Positions 5,535-13,955 of a stretch of DNA of 13,955 nucleotides are shown here, in pieces. Where the stretch lies: NCBI GenBank assembly GCA_021783685.1, contig JAJXTQ010000011.1, positions 1 through 13,955 of the forward strand, read 5' to 3'. The notes beneath the pieces were generated by a model that saw only the letters and a program-made list of their open reading frames with translations, was not told the DNA's origin and did not search any database. A program made the position numbers and the translations under genes. Source of the stretch: Pseudomonadota bacterium. Its GTDB lineage: Bacteria > Pseudomonadota > Gammaproteobacteria > UBA5335. How positions within the stretch are numbered: position 1 is the stretch's first letter; every line of letters begins with the position of its first letter.

Positions 5535-8500
5535 ATGACCGTCCCCATGCTCCATGTCCATTTCGGCAACCGACTGGAAACCCTGGCCGACCACGCCGTC
5601 CACGAACTGGTGCGTGAAGTGCCGGGCGTGTTCGAGAGCCAGACCGTCATCGTACCCAGTCAGGCCATGGGCCAGTGGCTCACCCTCGGCCTGGCCCGGC
5701 GGCAGGGCATCGCGACCTTGCTCGACACGCCGTTACCGGGCAGTTGGCTGAGCGCCCTCCACCAGCGCCTGTTGCCCGATCACCGGCTCGACGCCGGCTA
5801 TGAGCGCGGCGCGCTCACGCTGCGCCTTTTCGATCGCCTCATGCAGGGCGAATCCGGAGCGGAGGACGCGCTCGATCGCTATCTGGCGGCGACGCCCGCG
5901 GCTCTGGCACGTTTCCACCTCGCGCAAGGTCTGGCCGGCTGCTTCGATCAGGCGCTGGTGTTTCGACCTGACCGCCTGCTGGCCTGGGAGTCGGGCGAGG
6001 AAAACACTTGGCAGGCCGATCTCTGGCGCCTGCTGACGCGCACGCTCGGCGTGCACCGCGCGCACGGCTTCGCCCTGCTGCAACAGGCCATCGCGACGAC
6101 ACCCGCAACGGCGCTGCCACGCCAGTTGCTGGCCTTTGGCTTTCACACCCTGCCGCCGGTCTGGCTGAGCCTGCTGACGGCGCTTGCCGAACGCATCCCT
6201 GTCCACCTGTTCGTCCCCACGCCCTCGCGCGAGTACTGGGCCGGCCTCGACACGCCGGTGGCACTGGCGCGCCGGGCCGCGCGCGGCGAATCGATCGCCC
6301 ATCGGACCGTCGGTCATCCCTTGCTGGCGACGCTGGGTCGCCAGGGCGCGGCGTTCATCGATGTCTTGAGCGAACTGCCGGGCCAGGTCAGCGACCACTT
6401 CATCGATCCGTGCGCGACCGGCCGCAGCGATTTGCTGGCGCAACTACAGTCCGACCTGCTCGCGCTGCGGGATCCTGCCGAAGCGCCCTCACGCCCGCTG
6501 GAGGCTGCGGACGACAGCGTCCAGGTGCACTGCTGCGCCGGACCGTTGCGGGAGGTCGAGGTCCTGCACGACCGCTTGCGCGAGCTGCTGGACCGGGACG
6601 ACACGCTGAACCCTTCCGACATCGTGGTCATGACGCCGGACATCGACCGCTATGCGCCTTATGTCGAAGCCGTCTTCGGCAGCCGCAGCGGCGAGCTGGC
6701 GATTCCCTATCGCATCGCCGACCGGGCGCTGGCGCAAAGCGAGCCGGTGGTGGCTGGGTTCCTCGCCTGGCTGGCGTTGCCGGATCGCCGCTATGCCGTC
6801 AACGCGGTGCTGGACGTGCTGGAGTGCCCACCGGTGGCGCGACGGCTGGGGATGAGCGTGGCCGACCGCGACATGCTGCGCGACTGGGCGCGTCGGGCCG
6901 GCGTCCACTGGGGGCTGGATGGCAGCGACAAACTGCGTCTGGAACTGCCACCGGAGCCCGCGCACACCTGGCGACACGGCCTGGATCGCCTGCTGCTCGG
7001 GACCGTGGCGCCGGAGGATGCCTGCACGGCCTATGCCGACCTCGCGCCGGTGGAAGCCATGGACGACACGATGTGGGGCGTCCTCGGCCGTCTGGCCGAC
7101 TGGATCGACGCGTTGCGCGCGGCGCAACGGCAATTCGCCGGCGTGCGCCCCATGTCCGAGTGGGCCACGATCCTCGGCGACGCCATCGAGGAACTGTTCA
7201 GCATTGCCGCCGAGGAGGAATACGGTGAACAGGTCTTGCGGGACGCCATCGGCCAGGTGGCACGCGATGCCTTGACGGGCGGTTGTCACCGGAGCGTTCC
7301 GCTGGAGATGTTCAGGGCGGCGCTGGACGAGAAACTGTCGATGCCCCATGGCCGGGTCAGCTTCATGGGCGGCGGGGTGCAATTCTGCGCCATGGTGCCG
7401 CTGCGCAGTCTGCCCTTCGCCGTGGTCTGCCTGCTGGGCCTGGATCACGACGCCTTGCCGCGCCGTGCCCGTCCCCCCGAATTCGATCCGTTCGCGGACG
7501 AGCGCCGGCCCGGCGATCGCAATCGGCGCGAGGACGATGCCTACCTGTTTCTCGAGGCCATCCTGAGCGCGCGGCAGACGCTCTATCTCAGCTACAACGG
7601 GCGGGAAGTGCGCGACTTCAGCGACCGGCCGCCCAGCGTCCTGCTCGAGCAACTGATGGAAACGATCGGTGCCGGCGCGCATTTCGAGCGGCCGGGCGAC
7701 TGGCGGGAGCGGCGGCTGCTCATCCATCCCCTGCACGGCTTCAGTGCGCGCAACTTCGATCCGCAGGGCCCGTTCTTCAGCTACCGGACGGATCTGGGCC
7801 AGAATCAGCCGGTGACGCCGACACCCGCCGCGACCGAATCGCGCCGTCCTGCCATCGCCGTCTCGGCCGACGCGGTCATCGACCTGACCGACTTGCTGAA
7901 TTTCTGGCGGCATCCGGTGCGCCATCTGGTGCGCCAGCATCTGGGCATCGATCTCGACCTCGCCGAGGACGTCCTGCTCGATCAGGAGGACTTCGACCCC
8001 GACGCGCTCGACACCTGGCAGATCCGGGACTGGATGCTGGGGCGCTTGCGGGAAGGCCAGTCACCCGAGGCGATGCTGGCGCACTTGCGGCTCCAGGGTC
8101 GGTTGCCGCCCGGGTTCTGGGGTCTGCTGCTGGGTCGCGAACAACTCGCGCAGGCAGCGGCGATCCATGCGCGGCTCGCGCCGTATGGACCGGATGCGCC
8201 GCGCCAGACCGTCGCCGTCGATCTGCATCTCCACGGCTGGCGTGTGCTCGGCCAGATCCCGGGGCTGACCGCCGGCGGATGGCTCAATGCGCAGGCCGGT
8301 GAATGGAAGGAGAAACACGAGGTCACCGCCTGGCTGACCCACCTGATCCTCAATGCCGTGGGGCCCGCGGGCGTGCAGCCGCACACCGTCGGCATTGGGA
8401 AGAAGGGTGGGGTGGACTGGGCCGCGGTGCCGGACGCGACCGAGCTTCTCCTGCCGTGGCTGACGCATTACCGGGCCGGCCTGACCACGGCGCCGGTGCC

Positions 8501-8720
8501 GCTGCTGCCCGAGGTCCTGATGGCGGTCCGAACGGGCGAGGGCGCCGACGACCAGCTGGCCGCCATGCGCAAGGCCTATGCCGAGTGTCTCGATCCCGGG
8601 CGCTACACCGGGGGCACCCCGGACGCCTATCTCGCCTGGGTCTACGGCGAGCGCGAGCCGATCGCGCCGCATTGGCGCGACGTGGCCCTGTCCCTGGTGG
8701 CCGGGATGCCCGGACGATGA
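5535..8720 (+). CDS. recC: Exodeoxyribonuclease V subunit gamma (RecC)
   Basis: RecC is the scaffold of the RecBCD helicase-nuclease: it splits the incoming duplex and scans for Chi. The 1061 residues compare with 1122 in E. coli. The N-terminus LHVHFGNRLETLADH matches the RecC start. A helicase-like domain without Walker A follows, with VPSQAMGQWL at about 40-48 and the family signature VPLRSLPFAVVCLLGL starting near 621. A C-terminal domain begins near 780 (VIDLTDLLNFWRHPVRHLVR), the degenerate nuclease-like fold of RecC. The frame is open back to 5082, but that stretch is antisense to perM and lacks RecC similarity. GTG 5532, ATG 5535 and ATG 5547 are all possible starts; ATG 5547 would put MLHVHFGNRL first, with AGGTGA 11 bases upstream. 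The stop overlaps recB. Confidence 0.95.
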   Translation: MTVPMLHVHFGNRLETLADHAVHELVREVPGVFESQTVIVPSQAMGQWLTLGLARRQGIATLLDTPLPGSWLSALHQRLLPDHRLDAGYERGALTLRLFDRLMQGESGAEDALDRYLAATPAALARFHLAQGLAGCFDQALVFRPDRLLAWESGEENTWQADLWRLLTRTLGVHRAHGFALLQQAIATTPATALPRQLLAFGFHTLPPVWLSLLTALAERIPVHLFVPTPSREYWAGLDTPVALARRAARGESIAHRTVGHPLLATLGRQGAAFIDVLSELPGQVSDHFIDPCATGRSDLLAQLQSDLLALRDPAEAPSRPLEAADDSVQVHCCAGPLREVEVLHDRLRELLDRDDTLNPSDIVVMTPDIDRYAPYVEAVFGSRSGELAIPYRIADRALAQSEPVVAGFLAWLALPDRRYAVNAVLDVLECPPVARRLGMSVADRDMLRDWARRAGVHWGLDGSDKLRLELPPEPAHTWRHGLDRLLLGTVAPEDACTAYADLAPVEAMDDTMWGVLGRLADWIDALRAAQRQFAGVRPMSEWATILGDAIEELFSIAAEEEYGEQVLRDAIGQVARDALTGGCHRSVPLEMFRAALDEKLSMPHGRVSFMGGGVQFCAMVPLRSLPFAVVCLLGLDHDALPRRARPPEFDPFADERRPGDRNRREDDAYLFLEAILSARQTLYLSYNGREVRDFSDRPPSVLLEQLMETIGAGAHFERPGDWRERRLLIHPLHGFSARNFDPQGPFFSYRTDLGQNQPVTPTPAATESRRPAIAVSADAVIDLTDLLNFWRHPVRHLVRQHLGIDLDLAEDVLLDQEDFDPDALDTWQIRDWMLGRLREGQSPEAMLAHLRLQGRLPPGFWGLLLGREQLAQAAAIHARLAPYGPDAPRQTVAVDLHLHGWRVLGQIPGLTAGGWLNAQAGEWKEKHEVTAWLTHLILNAVGPAGVQPHTVGIGKKGGVDWAAVPDATELLLPWLTHYRAGLTTAPVPLLPEVLMAVRTGEGADDQLAAMRKAYAECLDPGRYTGGTPDAYLAWVYGEREPIAPHWRDVALSLVAGMPGR
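8717..8720 (+). other. ATGA overlap of recC stop and recB start
   Basis: The recB start ATG (8717-8719) and the recC stop TGA (8718-8720) share the four bases ATGA. The sequence just upstream lacks a strong ribosome binding site, so recB translation probably depends on ribosomes finishing recC, which helps keep subunit amounts balanced. Confidence 0.75.
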
Positions 8721-11700
8721 GCGCCCCACCGCGCCTGCTCGACGCCATGCGCCTGCCCTTGCGCGGCCGGCATCTGGTGGAGGCGAGCGCCGGCACGGGC
8801 AAGACCCACACCCTGGCCGATCTCTATCTGCGCCTGGTGATCGAGCGCGGCCATGAAGTCGACCGCATCCTGGTGGTGACCTTCACCAAGGCGGCCACGG
8901 CCGAACTCAAGACCCGCATCCGGCGCCGGCTGGTCGAGGCACGGATCCGCCTGGCCGCGGCCCCCGACCCCCTAGACGGCATCGAGCAGGCGTTGATCGG
9001 AAACGGGATCGATCGTGCGCAGGCCCTGCGACGGCTCGACGCCGCCCTGATGGGCTTCGATCAGGCCGCCATCTTCACCCTGCATGGATACTGTTTCAGC
9101 GTGTTGCGCGATCACGCCTTCAGCGCGGGCCTGCCGACGGCGTTGACCTTGCAGACCGGCGAGGACGAACGCATCGCAATCGCCGCCGCAGACCTCTGGC
9201 GCCAATTGCAGGCGACGATCGCCGATCCCTGCCGGGCCTTCGGCCTGCGCCGGGCCGGACTCACATCGACGCGCGTAGGCGAGGATCTCGCGCTGCGTGT
9301 CCGCCATCCGCTGGCCCGGGTCGACGGGCCGGACGCGGCAGCGCCGGAGGCGGCGGCGAGCTGGACGGCGCTGGCCCGTTGCTGGACGGCGTTCAGCACG
9401 TCCTGGCTGCGGCATGGCGCCGAGCTGCGGCAAGTGTTACTGGACAGCCCGGCGCTCAACCGGCAGCGCTACAAGCCCGCCAGGATCCATGTCTGGTGCG
9501 ACGACCTCGACCGGCTGGCCGCCTGCGAGGCGCTGGATCTGGCGGTCCTGGAGCGCCTGGCCGCAGGGGCCGAGGAGTGGATTCGTTTGACGCCCGATGG
9601 CCTGGCCGCCGGCGTCAAGAAAAATTGCCTGCCGCCGGCGCATCCCGCGTTCGACGCGCTGGCCGCGTTGCTCGACGCCTGGCAGGTGATGGAGCAGGCG
9701 TGGCGGGGGCTTGCACTCGCCATTCGCCGCGAGGCCCTGGCCGATGGCATGGCGCGGCTTGCGCGGCAATCGGAGCAAAGCGGCGAGATGGGATTCGCCG
9801 ACCTGACCCGCAAACTGCGCGACGCACTCGCCGGGACCCGGGGCAGCGGGCTGGCCGCAGCCCTGAGGACGCGTTTTCCGGCCGCGCTCATCGACGAATT
9901 CCAGGACACCGACCCGGCCCAGTTCGATGTGTTTCGCGCGATCTACGCCGATCCTGACGGCGCGGATGGCAGCTTCCTGCTGTTGATCGGCGACCCCAAG
10001 CAGGCCATCTACGGCTTCCGCGGCGCGGACGTGCACGCCTATCTCGCCGCCCGCGAGCATCTCGGCCAGCCGTGGCTCCTGGCGCACAACTGGCGTTCGG
10101 TGCCCGATCTGGTCGCGGCGGTCAACACCGTCTTTCGCCGGCGCCCGGACGCGTTCGTCCTGCCCGGCATCGACTACCACCCCGTCCTCGCCGCGCGCGG
10201 AAACGCGGCCGCGGCAAGGACGCCGGGCAGCGGATCGGCCCTGCAGGTGCACCTGCTCGCGGGCGATCCGGCCAAGCCCATGGCGCAGGGCGAGGCCATG
10301 CGGCGCGCGGCCCAGTGGACGGCCGATGAGATCGCGACCCTGTTGCACGCGGGCACGGCGGGCGAGGCGACCCTGGGGAACACGCCCGTGCGCGGCGGTG
10401 ACGTGGCAGTGCTGGTGCGCGCCCACGATCAGGGTCAGGCCGTGGCCGATGCCTTGCGCGAGCGCGGCGTCGGGTTCGTCCTGCGCAGCCAGCAGAGCGT
10501 GTATGCCACCGACGAGGCGCAGGATCTGGCGCGCGTGCTGCGCGCCGTGCTGACGCCGACGCGCATGAGCTGGCTGCGCGGGGCCTGGGCCACCCGCCTG
10601 CTGGCCGGATCGATGGCGGAGGTCCTCGCGCTGGATGGTGACGAGGCCGCGCTCGAGCAGGTCCTGGAATGGTTTCAGGAGCATCACCGCCGCTGGCAGC
10701 GCCACGGGTTCATGCCCATGTGGCAGTCGCTGCTGGAGACGCACGGCGTGGCCGCGCGGCTGCTGACGCGCCCCGACGGCGAGCGACGGCTGACGAATGT
10801 GCATCACCTCGCCGAGTTGCTCCACGACGCCGAGCTGACGCGCCATCTCGGACCGGAGGGCCTGTTCAATCATTTCGACCGTCTGCGTCAGCAGCCGCCG
10901 CGGGACGACGAAGCCGCGCTGCTGCGGCTCGAAAGCGAGGCGGACCTGGTCCGCATCGAGACCGTCCACGCGAGCAAGGGTCTCCAGTATCCGATCGTGT
11001 TCTGCCCGGGGCTCTGGAAGACGCGCAAGCCCATTGAGGGCCGGACCGGGGCCCTGTGCTATCACGACGGCGAGTCGGGGCAGATGCATCTGGCGCTGAT
11101 GCCCGAACAGCATCCCGAAGCGCTCGAGCAGGCCCAACGCGACGAACGGGCGGAAGAGTTGCGTCTGACCTATGTCGCCCTCACCCGAGCCCAGGCGCGC
11201 TGCTACCTCGTCGACGGCCCGGTGCGCGATCGCGCGGCCTCGGCGCTGGGCTGGCTGTTGCCCGAGACCGATCCGGCAGCCGCCTGGCGCAGCCTCGCCG
11301 ATGCGCAGCCCCAGGCGATCGGCCTCGCGCCGGCGGGCGACGACCGGATGCTCACCCGCGCCGCCGCGCAGCCTGCGACCGCGTTGGTGGCGCGCAGGCC
11401 GCGCCGGAGCGTGCCGCCGCCCCGCGTGCTGACCAGCTTCTCGGCCTTGTGGGGCGAGGCGGCGGATGGGCGGGCGGATGACGATGTGCCGCCGGCCGCC
11501 GCCGCACCGCTCCTGACGCCCCAGACGCGCGGTCCGCATGGATTCGTGCGTGGAACGGCCGCCGGACGGGCCCTGCATGCCATTCTGGAATACTGGCAAT
11601 GGGCCGACGATCCGGCCGGGACGACGCTCGGGCGCCTGGTGCCCGAGGCGCTGACTGCGGCGGGCATCAGCGCCGACTGGACGGACGTCGTAACGGCGTG

Positions 11701-12253
11701 GGTGCAGTCGGTCGTGGTCACGCCCCTGGCTCCCGGGGGCTTGCCGTTGCAAGACATCGCGACCGCCGACCAAGTGCGGGAGATGGCGTTCGCCATGCCG
11801 GTCGATGGCCTCCGCCGCGCCTCACTGGAAGCCCTCATCCGGCAGGTGGATCCGCTGTGGACGGCGCGCTCGGCAGGATCGCCCCCGCTCGAGGGCGCTC
11901 TGCGCGGCGTGATCGATCTGGTTTTCACCCATGCGGGGCGCTTTTACCTCGCCGACTACAAGAGCAACTGGCTGGGGCCGCGCGCGACCGACTACACGGC
12001 CGAAGCGCTCGCATCGGCCATGGCCGGCGGCAGCTATACGGCTCAGGCGCTGATCTACGCCGCGGCGCTGCATCGCCACCTGCGGGCGCGTCTGCCCGGT
12101 TACGATCCGGCGCATCATTTCGGCGGCGTCTATTACCTGTTCTTGCGCGGCATGACCCCGGACGCCCCGGGTCGCGGCGTGCTCCACATCCGGCCGCCGA
12201 CCGACCTTCTGGACGCCTTCAGCGCCGCCCTGGCGGGCGAGGACTTGCCATGA
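8717..12253 (+). CDS. recB: Exodeoxyribonuclease V subunit beta (RecB helicase-nuclease)
   Basis: RecB is the 3'-to-5' SF1A helicase and sole nuclease of RecBCD, and it loads RecA after Chi. The 1178 residues match E. coli's 1180. Walker A is ASAGTGKTH at 23-31, motif Ia VVTFTKAATAEL, motif II LIDEFQDTD at 391-399, and motif III GDPKQAIYGFRGAD. ETVHASKGLQYPIVF and LRLTYVALTRAQ are motifs V and VI. The C-terminal nuclease is intact: His954 in GRALHAILE, Asp1067 in GVIDLVF, and Asp1080 and Lys1082 in ADYKSNWLG. The last three carry the same numbers as the E. coli catalytic residues. The start ATG 8717 overlaps the recC stop (ATGA) and gives an N-terminus that aligns with E. coli RecB; the open frame back to 8303 lies in another frame of recC. 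It should be catalytically active. Confidence 0.97.
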   Translation: MSAPPRLLDAMRLPLRGRHLVEASAGTGKTHTLADLYLRLVIERGHEVDRILVVTFTKAATAELKTRIRRRLVEARIRLAAAPDPLDGIEQALIGNGIDRAQALRRLDAALMGFDQAAIFTLHGYCFSVLRDHAFSAGLPTALTLQTGEDERIAIAAADLWRQLQATIADPCRAFGLRRAGLTSTRVGEDLALRVRHPLARVDGPDAAAPEAAASWTALARCWTAFSTSWLRHGAELRQVLLDSPALNRQRYKPARIHVWCDDLDRLAACEALDLAVLERLAAGAEEWIRLTPDGLAAGVKKNCLPPAHPAFDALAALLDAWQVMEQAWRGLALAIRREALADGMARLARQSEQSGEMGFADLTRKLRDALAGTRGSGLAAALRTRFPAALIDEFQDTDPAQFDVFRAIYADPDGADGSFLLLIGDPKQAIYGFRGADVHAYLAAREHLGQPWLLAHNWRSVPDLVAAVNTVFRRRPDAFVLPGIDYHPVLAARGNAAAARTPGSGSALQVHLLAGDPAKPMAQGEAMRRAAQWTADEIATLLHAGTAGEATLGNTPVRGGDVAVLVRAHDQGQAVADALRERGVGFVLRSQQSVYATDEAQDLARVLRAVLTPTRMSWLRGAWATRLLAGSMAEVLALDGDEAALEQVLEWFQEHHRRWQRHGFMPMWQSLLETHGVAARLLTRPDGERRLTNVHHLAELLHDAELTRHLGPEGLFNHFDRLRQQPPRDDEAALLRLESEADLVRIETVHASKGLQYPIVFCPGLWKTRKPIEGRTGALCYHDGESGQMHLALMPEQHPEALEQAQRDERAEELRLTYVALTRAQARCYLVDGPVRDRAASALGWLLPETDPAAAWRSLADAQPQAIGLAPAGDDRMLTRAAAQPATALVARRPRRSVPPPRVLTSFSALWGEAADGRADDDVPPAAAAPLLTPQTRGPHGFVRGTAAGRALHAILEYWQWADDPAGTTLGRLVPEALTAAGISADWTDVVTAWVQSVVVTPLAPGGLPLQDIATADQVREMAFAMPVDGLRRASLEALIRQVDPLWTARSAGSPPLEGALRGVIDLVFTHAGRFYLADYKSNWLGPRATDYTAEALASAMAGGSYTAQALIYAAALHRHLRARLPGYDPAHHFGGVYYLFLRGMTPDAPGRGVLHIRPPTDLLDAFSAALAGEDLP
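12239..12253 (+). promoter_or_regulatory. recD ribosome binding site and ATGA overlap with recB
   Basis: GAGGA at 12239-12243 lies 6 bases before the recD ATG at 12250. That ATG overlaps the recB stop as ATGA (12250-12253). A good ribosome binding site plus stop-start overlap supports both the chosen start and coupled translation. Confidence 0.65.
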
Positions 12254-13955
12254 CCCCGATCCAGGCCGCCGCATTGCGCAGCCTGCGCGCCGCAGGTGGT
12301 TTCGAGGAGTTCGATCTGCAACTCGCGGGGATGTTCGCGCGTCAGGACACCGAGTTGACGCCCGCCGCGCTGTGGGCGATCGCCGCGCTCAGCCGGCAGA
12401 TCCAGCGCGGCGCGGTGTGCCTCGACCTCGCCGGGCTGGTCGAGGAAGCCCGCGCGGCACCGCCGCCCGAGTTCGCGCTGCCCGCGGATGAGGCCGGGTG
12501 GCGCGCCTTGCTGTGCCAGACGGGCGCCGTGGGCGCGCCTGGCCAGATCCGGCCCCTGATTCTGGATGACGCCGGGCGGCTGTACGGTTACCGCTACTGG
12601 GATCTCGAACAACGGCTGGCGCGCGCGCTGTGCGGGCGTGCGGGATGGGCGCCGATCGCCGGCCGCGAAGCGCTGCTGCGTGTGCTGCCCGCGCTCTTTC
12701 CCGGCGGCGCGGCGGCCGTCTCCCCGCAGGCGCTCGCCGCCGTGCTCGCGGCCACCGGGCGCGTCACGCTGCTCACCGGCGGTCCGGGCACGGGCAAGAC
12801 GACGGCGCTGGCACGGATGCTGGCGCTGCTGCTGCACCTCGAGCCGGATCAGCGCATCGCCCTGGCGGCGCCGACCGGCAAGGCAGCGGCGCGGATGCAG
12901 GAAGCACTGGCGGGCGCGTTGTCGCGACTGCCGGAAGGCTGGCGCGTCGACCTGCCCGCCCAGCCCACGACACTGCATCGGCTGCTCGGCATCCGCCCCG
13001 GCGCCGGCCATCTGCCGCGCTTTCACGCCGATCATCCGCTGCCGGTCGACGTTCTGGTGCTCGATGAGTCCTCGATGGTCGATCTGGCGCTGATGACGCG
13101 GCTCGTCGAAGCGCTCCCGCGGAACGCGCGGCTCATCCTGCTCGGCGATCCGGATCAGCTCGCCTCGGTCGGGGCCGGGGCCGTGCTGGGCGACCTGTGT
13201 GAGGACGCGGCCGGGTTTTCAGCCGCGCAGGCCGCGCGTCTGGGTGCATGGACGGGCGGGGCGATCCCGGCCGCGGCGGCGCCCGGCCGCCATCCCCTGC
13301 GCGATCACCGCGTCCACCTCACCCACAACCATCGCTTCGGCGACAGCCCCGGCCTTGCCGCGCTGGCGGCGGCGGTCAACGCCGGCGATGTGGCGCAGGT
13401 GCAGCGACTGGTGGCCGGGGACGGCCTGCCCGCGGTCACCGCCGCTCCGGAGACGGAGCTGATGGCGCGTGCGCTGCAGGGGTATGAGCCCTATCTCGCC
13501 GCGCTGGCGCGCGGCGCGCCCGCGGCGGAGGTGCTGGCCTGCTTCGAGCAGTTCCGCGTGTTGTGCGCGCCCCGCTCGGGATCGCTCGGCGTCGAGGGGC
13601 TCAATGCCCGCATCGAGGCCGCGCTGCGCCGCAAGGGCTGGCTGCGCGGCGAGGGGCTCTGGACGGCGGGCCGGCCCGTGCTGGTGACCCGCAACGATCC
13701 TGGCGCGCGACTGGCCAATGGGGATGTCGGGCTCGTGCTGCCGGACCGCGGCGGGCGCCTGCAGGCGGTCTTCCGACAAGGCGACGGCGCCCTCCATGCC
13801 GTCTCTCCGGCCCGGCTGGGCGCTTGGGAAACGGCGTTTGCCATGACGATCCACAAGACGCAGGGATCGGAATTCGACGCGGTGCTGCTGGTCCTGCCGG
13901 AGGAGGATTCGCCCCTGTTGACCCGCAACCTGCTCTACACCGGCATCACCCGCGC
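12250..13955 (+). CDS. recD: Exodeoxyribonuclease V subunit alpha (RecD), 3' end outside window
   Basis: RecD is the 5'-to-3' SF1B helicase motor of RecBCD. The frame is open from ATG 12250 to the right edge, giving 568 codons with no stop; E. coli RecD is 608 residues, so about 30-40 are missing. The N-terminal domain that contacts RecC occupies roughly residues 1-150. Walker A is GGPGTGKTT at 177-185, motif Ia LAAPTGKAAARMQE, Walker B VLVLDESSMVD at about 268-278, motif III LLGDPDQLASVGAG, and the family motif LTHNHRFGDSPG starts at 357. IHKTQGSEFD at 534-543 is motif V, and LLYTGITR just before the edge begins motif VI. All helicase motifs are intact. The start overlaps the recB stop and has a good ribosome binding site. 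Confidence 0.95.
   Translation, partial: MTPIQAAALRSLRAAGGFEEFDLQLAGMFARQDTELTPAALWAIAALSRQIQRGAVCLDLAGLVEEARAAPPPEFALPADEAGWRALLCQTGAVGAPGQIRPLILDDAGRLYGYRYWDLEQRLARALCGRAGWAPIAGREALLRVLPALFPGGAAAVSPQALAAVLAATGRVTLLTGGPGTGKTTALARMLALLLHLEPDQRIALAAPTGKAAARMQEALAGALSRLPEGWRVDLPAQPTTLHRLLGIRPGAGHLPRFHADHPLPVDVLVLDESSMVDLALMTRLVEALPRNARLILLGDPDQLASVGAGAVLGDLCEDAAGFSAAQAARLGAWTGGAIPAAAAPGRHPLRDHRVHLTHNHRFGDSPGLAALAAAVNAGDVAQVQRLVAGDGLPAVTAAPETELMARALQGYEPYLAALARGAPAAEVLACFEQFRVLCAPRSGSLGVEGLNARIEAALRRKGWLRGEGLWTAGRPVLVTRNDPGARLANGDVGLVLPDRGGRLQAVFRQGDGALHAVSPARLGAWETAFAMTIHKTQGSEFDAVLLVLPEEDSPLLTRNLLYTGITR

Noticed and set aside
8303..8716. Upstream extension of the recB frame
   Set aside because: It overlaps the well-conserved C-terminus of RecC in another frame, and RecB similarity begins at the ATG at 8717.
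9437..11773. A 778-codon open frame antisense to recB
   Set aside because: High GC makes stop codons rare on the opposite strand. Its translation is rich in Arg, Gly, Gln and His with no recognisable fold, while the plus strand encodes a full RecB with all motifs.
1..13955. CRISPR arrays, tRNA or rRNA genes, insertion sequences, attachment sites
   Set aside because: None seen. Coding sequence fills almost the whole window and intergenic gaps are at most about 120 bases.

Overview
The window is ordinary, gene-dense, high-GC bacterial chromosome. The gene content points to a gammaproteobacterium: an RlmJ of the E. coli type, a Wza/Wzc-type capsule or exopolysaccharide export pair, a PerM/AI-2E-family permease and a complete-looking recC-recB-recD cluster. 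A Chromatiales or Ectothiorhodospiraceae-like lineage would fit the GC content and recCBD order, but that is only an inference. I see no mobile element, CRISPR array, tRNA or rRNA, and no stretch over 300 bases without a gene.

Layout. (1) Positions 1-3421, plus strand: the end of a polysaccharide export and assembly operon. It holds a Wza-like outer-membrane lipoprotein cut by the window's left edge (its lipobox is still visible) and, 8 bases later, a Wzc-like chain-length regulator/tyrosine autokinase. The Wzc reading frame is interrupted by one in-frame TAG at 2369-2371; both sides are otherwise intact and well conserved. (2) Positions 3450-5411, minus strand: perM-like permease followed by rlmJ, converging on wzc with only 28 bases between. 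(3) Positions 5412-5534: a short divergent intergenic region with a candidate promoter for perM. (4) Positions 5535-13955, plus strand: recC, recB and recD, each junction an ATGA overlap. recD runs off the right edge just after helicase motif VI.

How the genes work together. Wza would form the outer-membrane channel and Wzc the inner-membrane co-polymerase/kinase that controls polymer length and gates export. RecB, RecC and RecD form the heterotrimeric helicase-nuclease that processes double-strand breaks; its ATPase motifs and the RecB nuclease residues are all visible. RlmJ methylates 23S rRNA and PerM is a membrane permease of uncertain substrate; neither is obviously linked to its neighbours.

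The one real anomaly is the amber codon in wzc. It falls where E. coli Wzc, as I recall its sequence, has Glu, so one GAG-to-TAG change explains it. It may be a recent null mutation, a sequencing error, phase-variation-like loss of capsule, or (least likely) readthrough or a functional split gene. I found no convincing undescribed system here.
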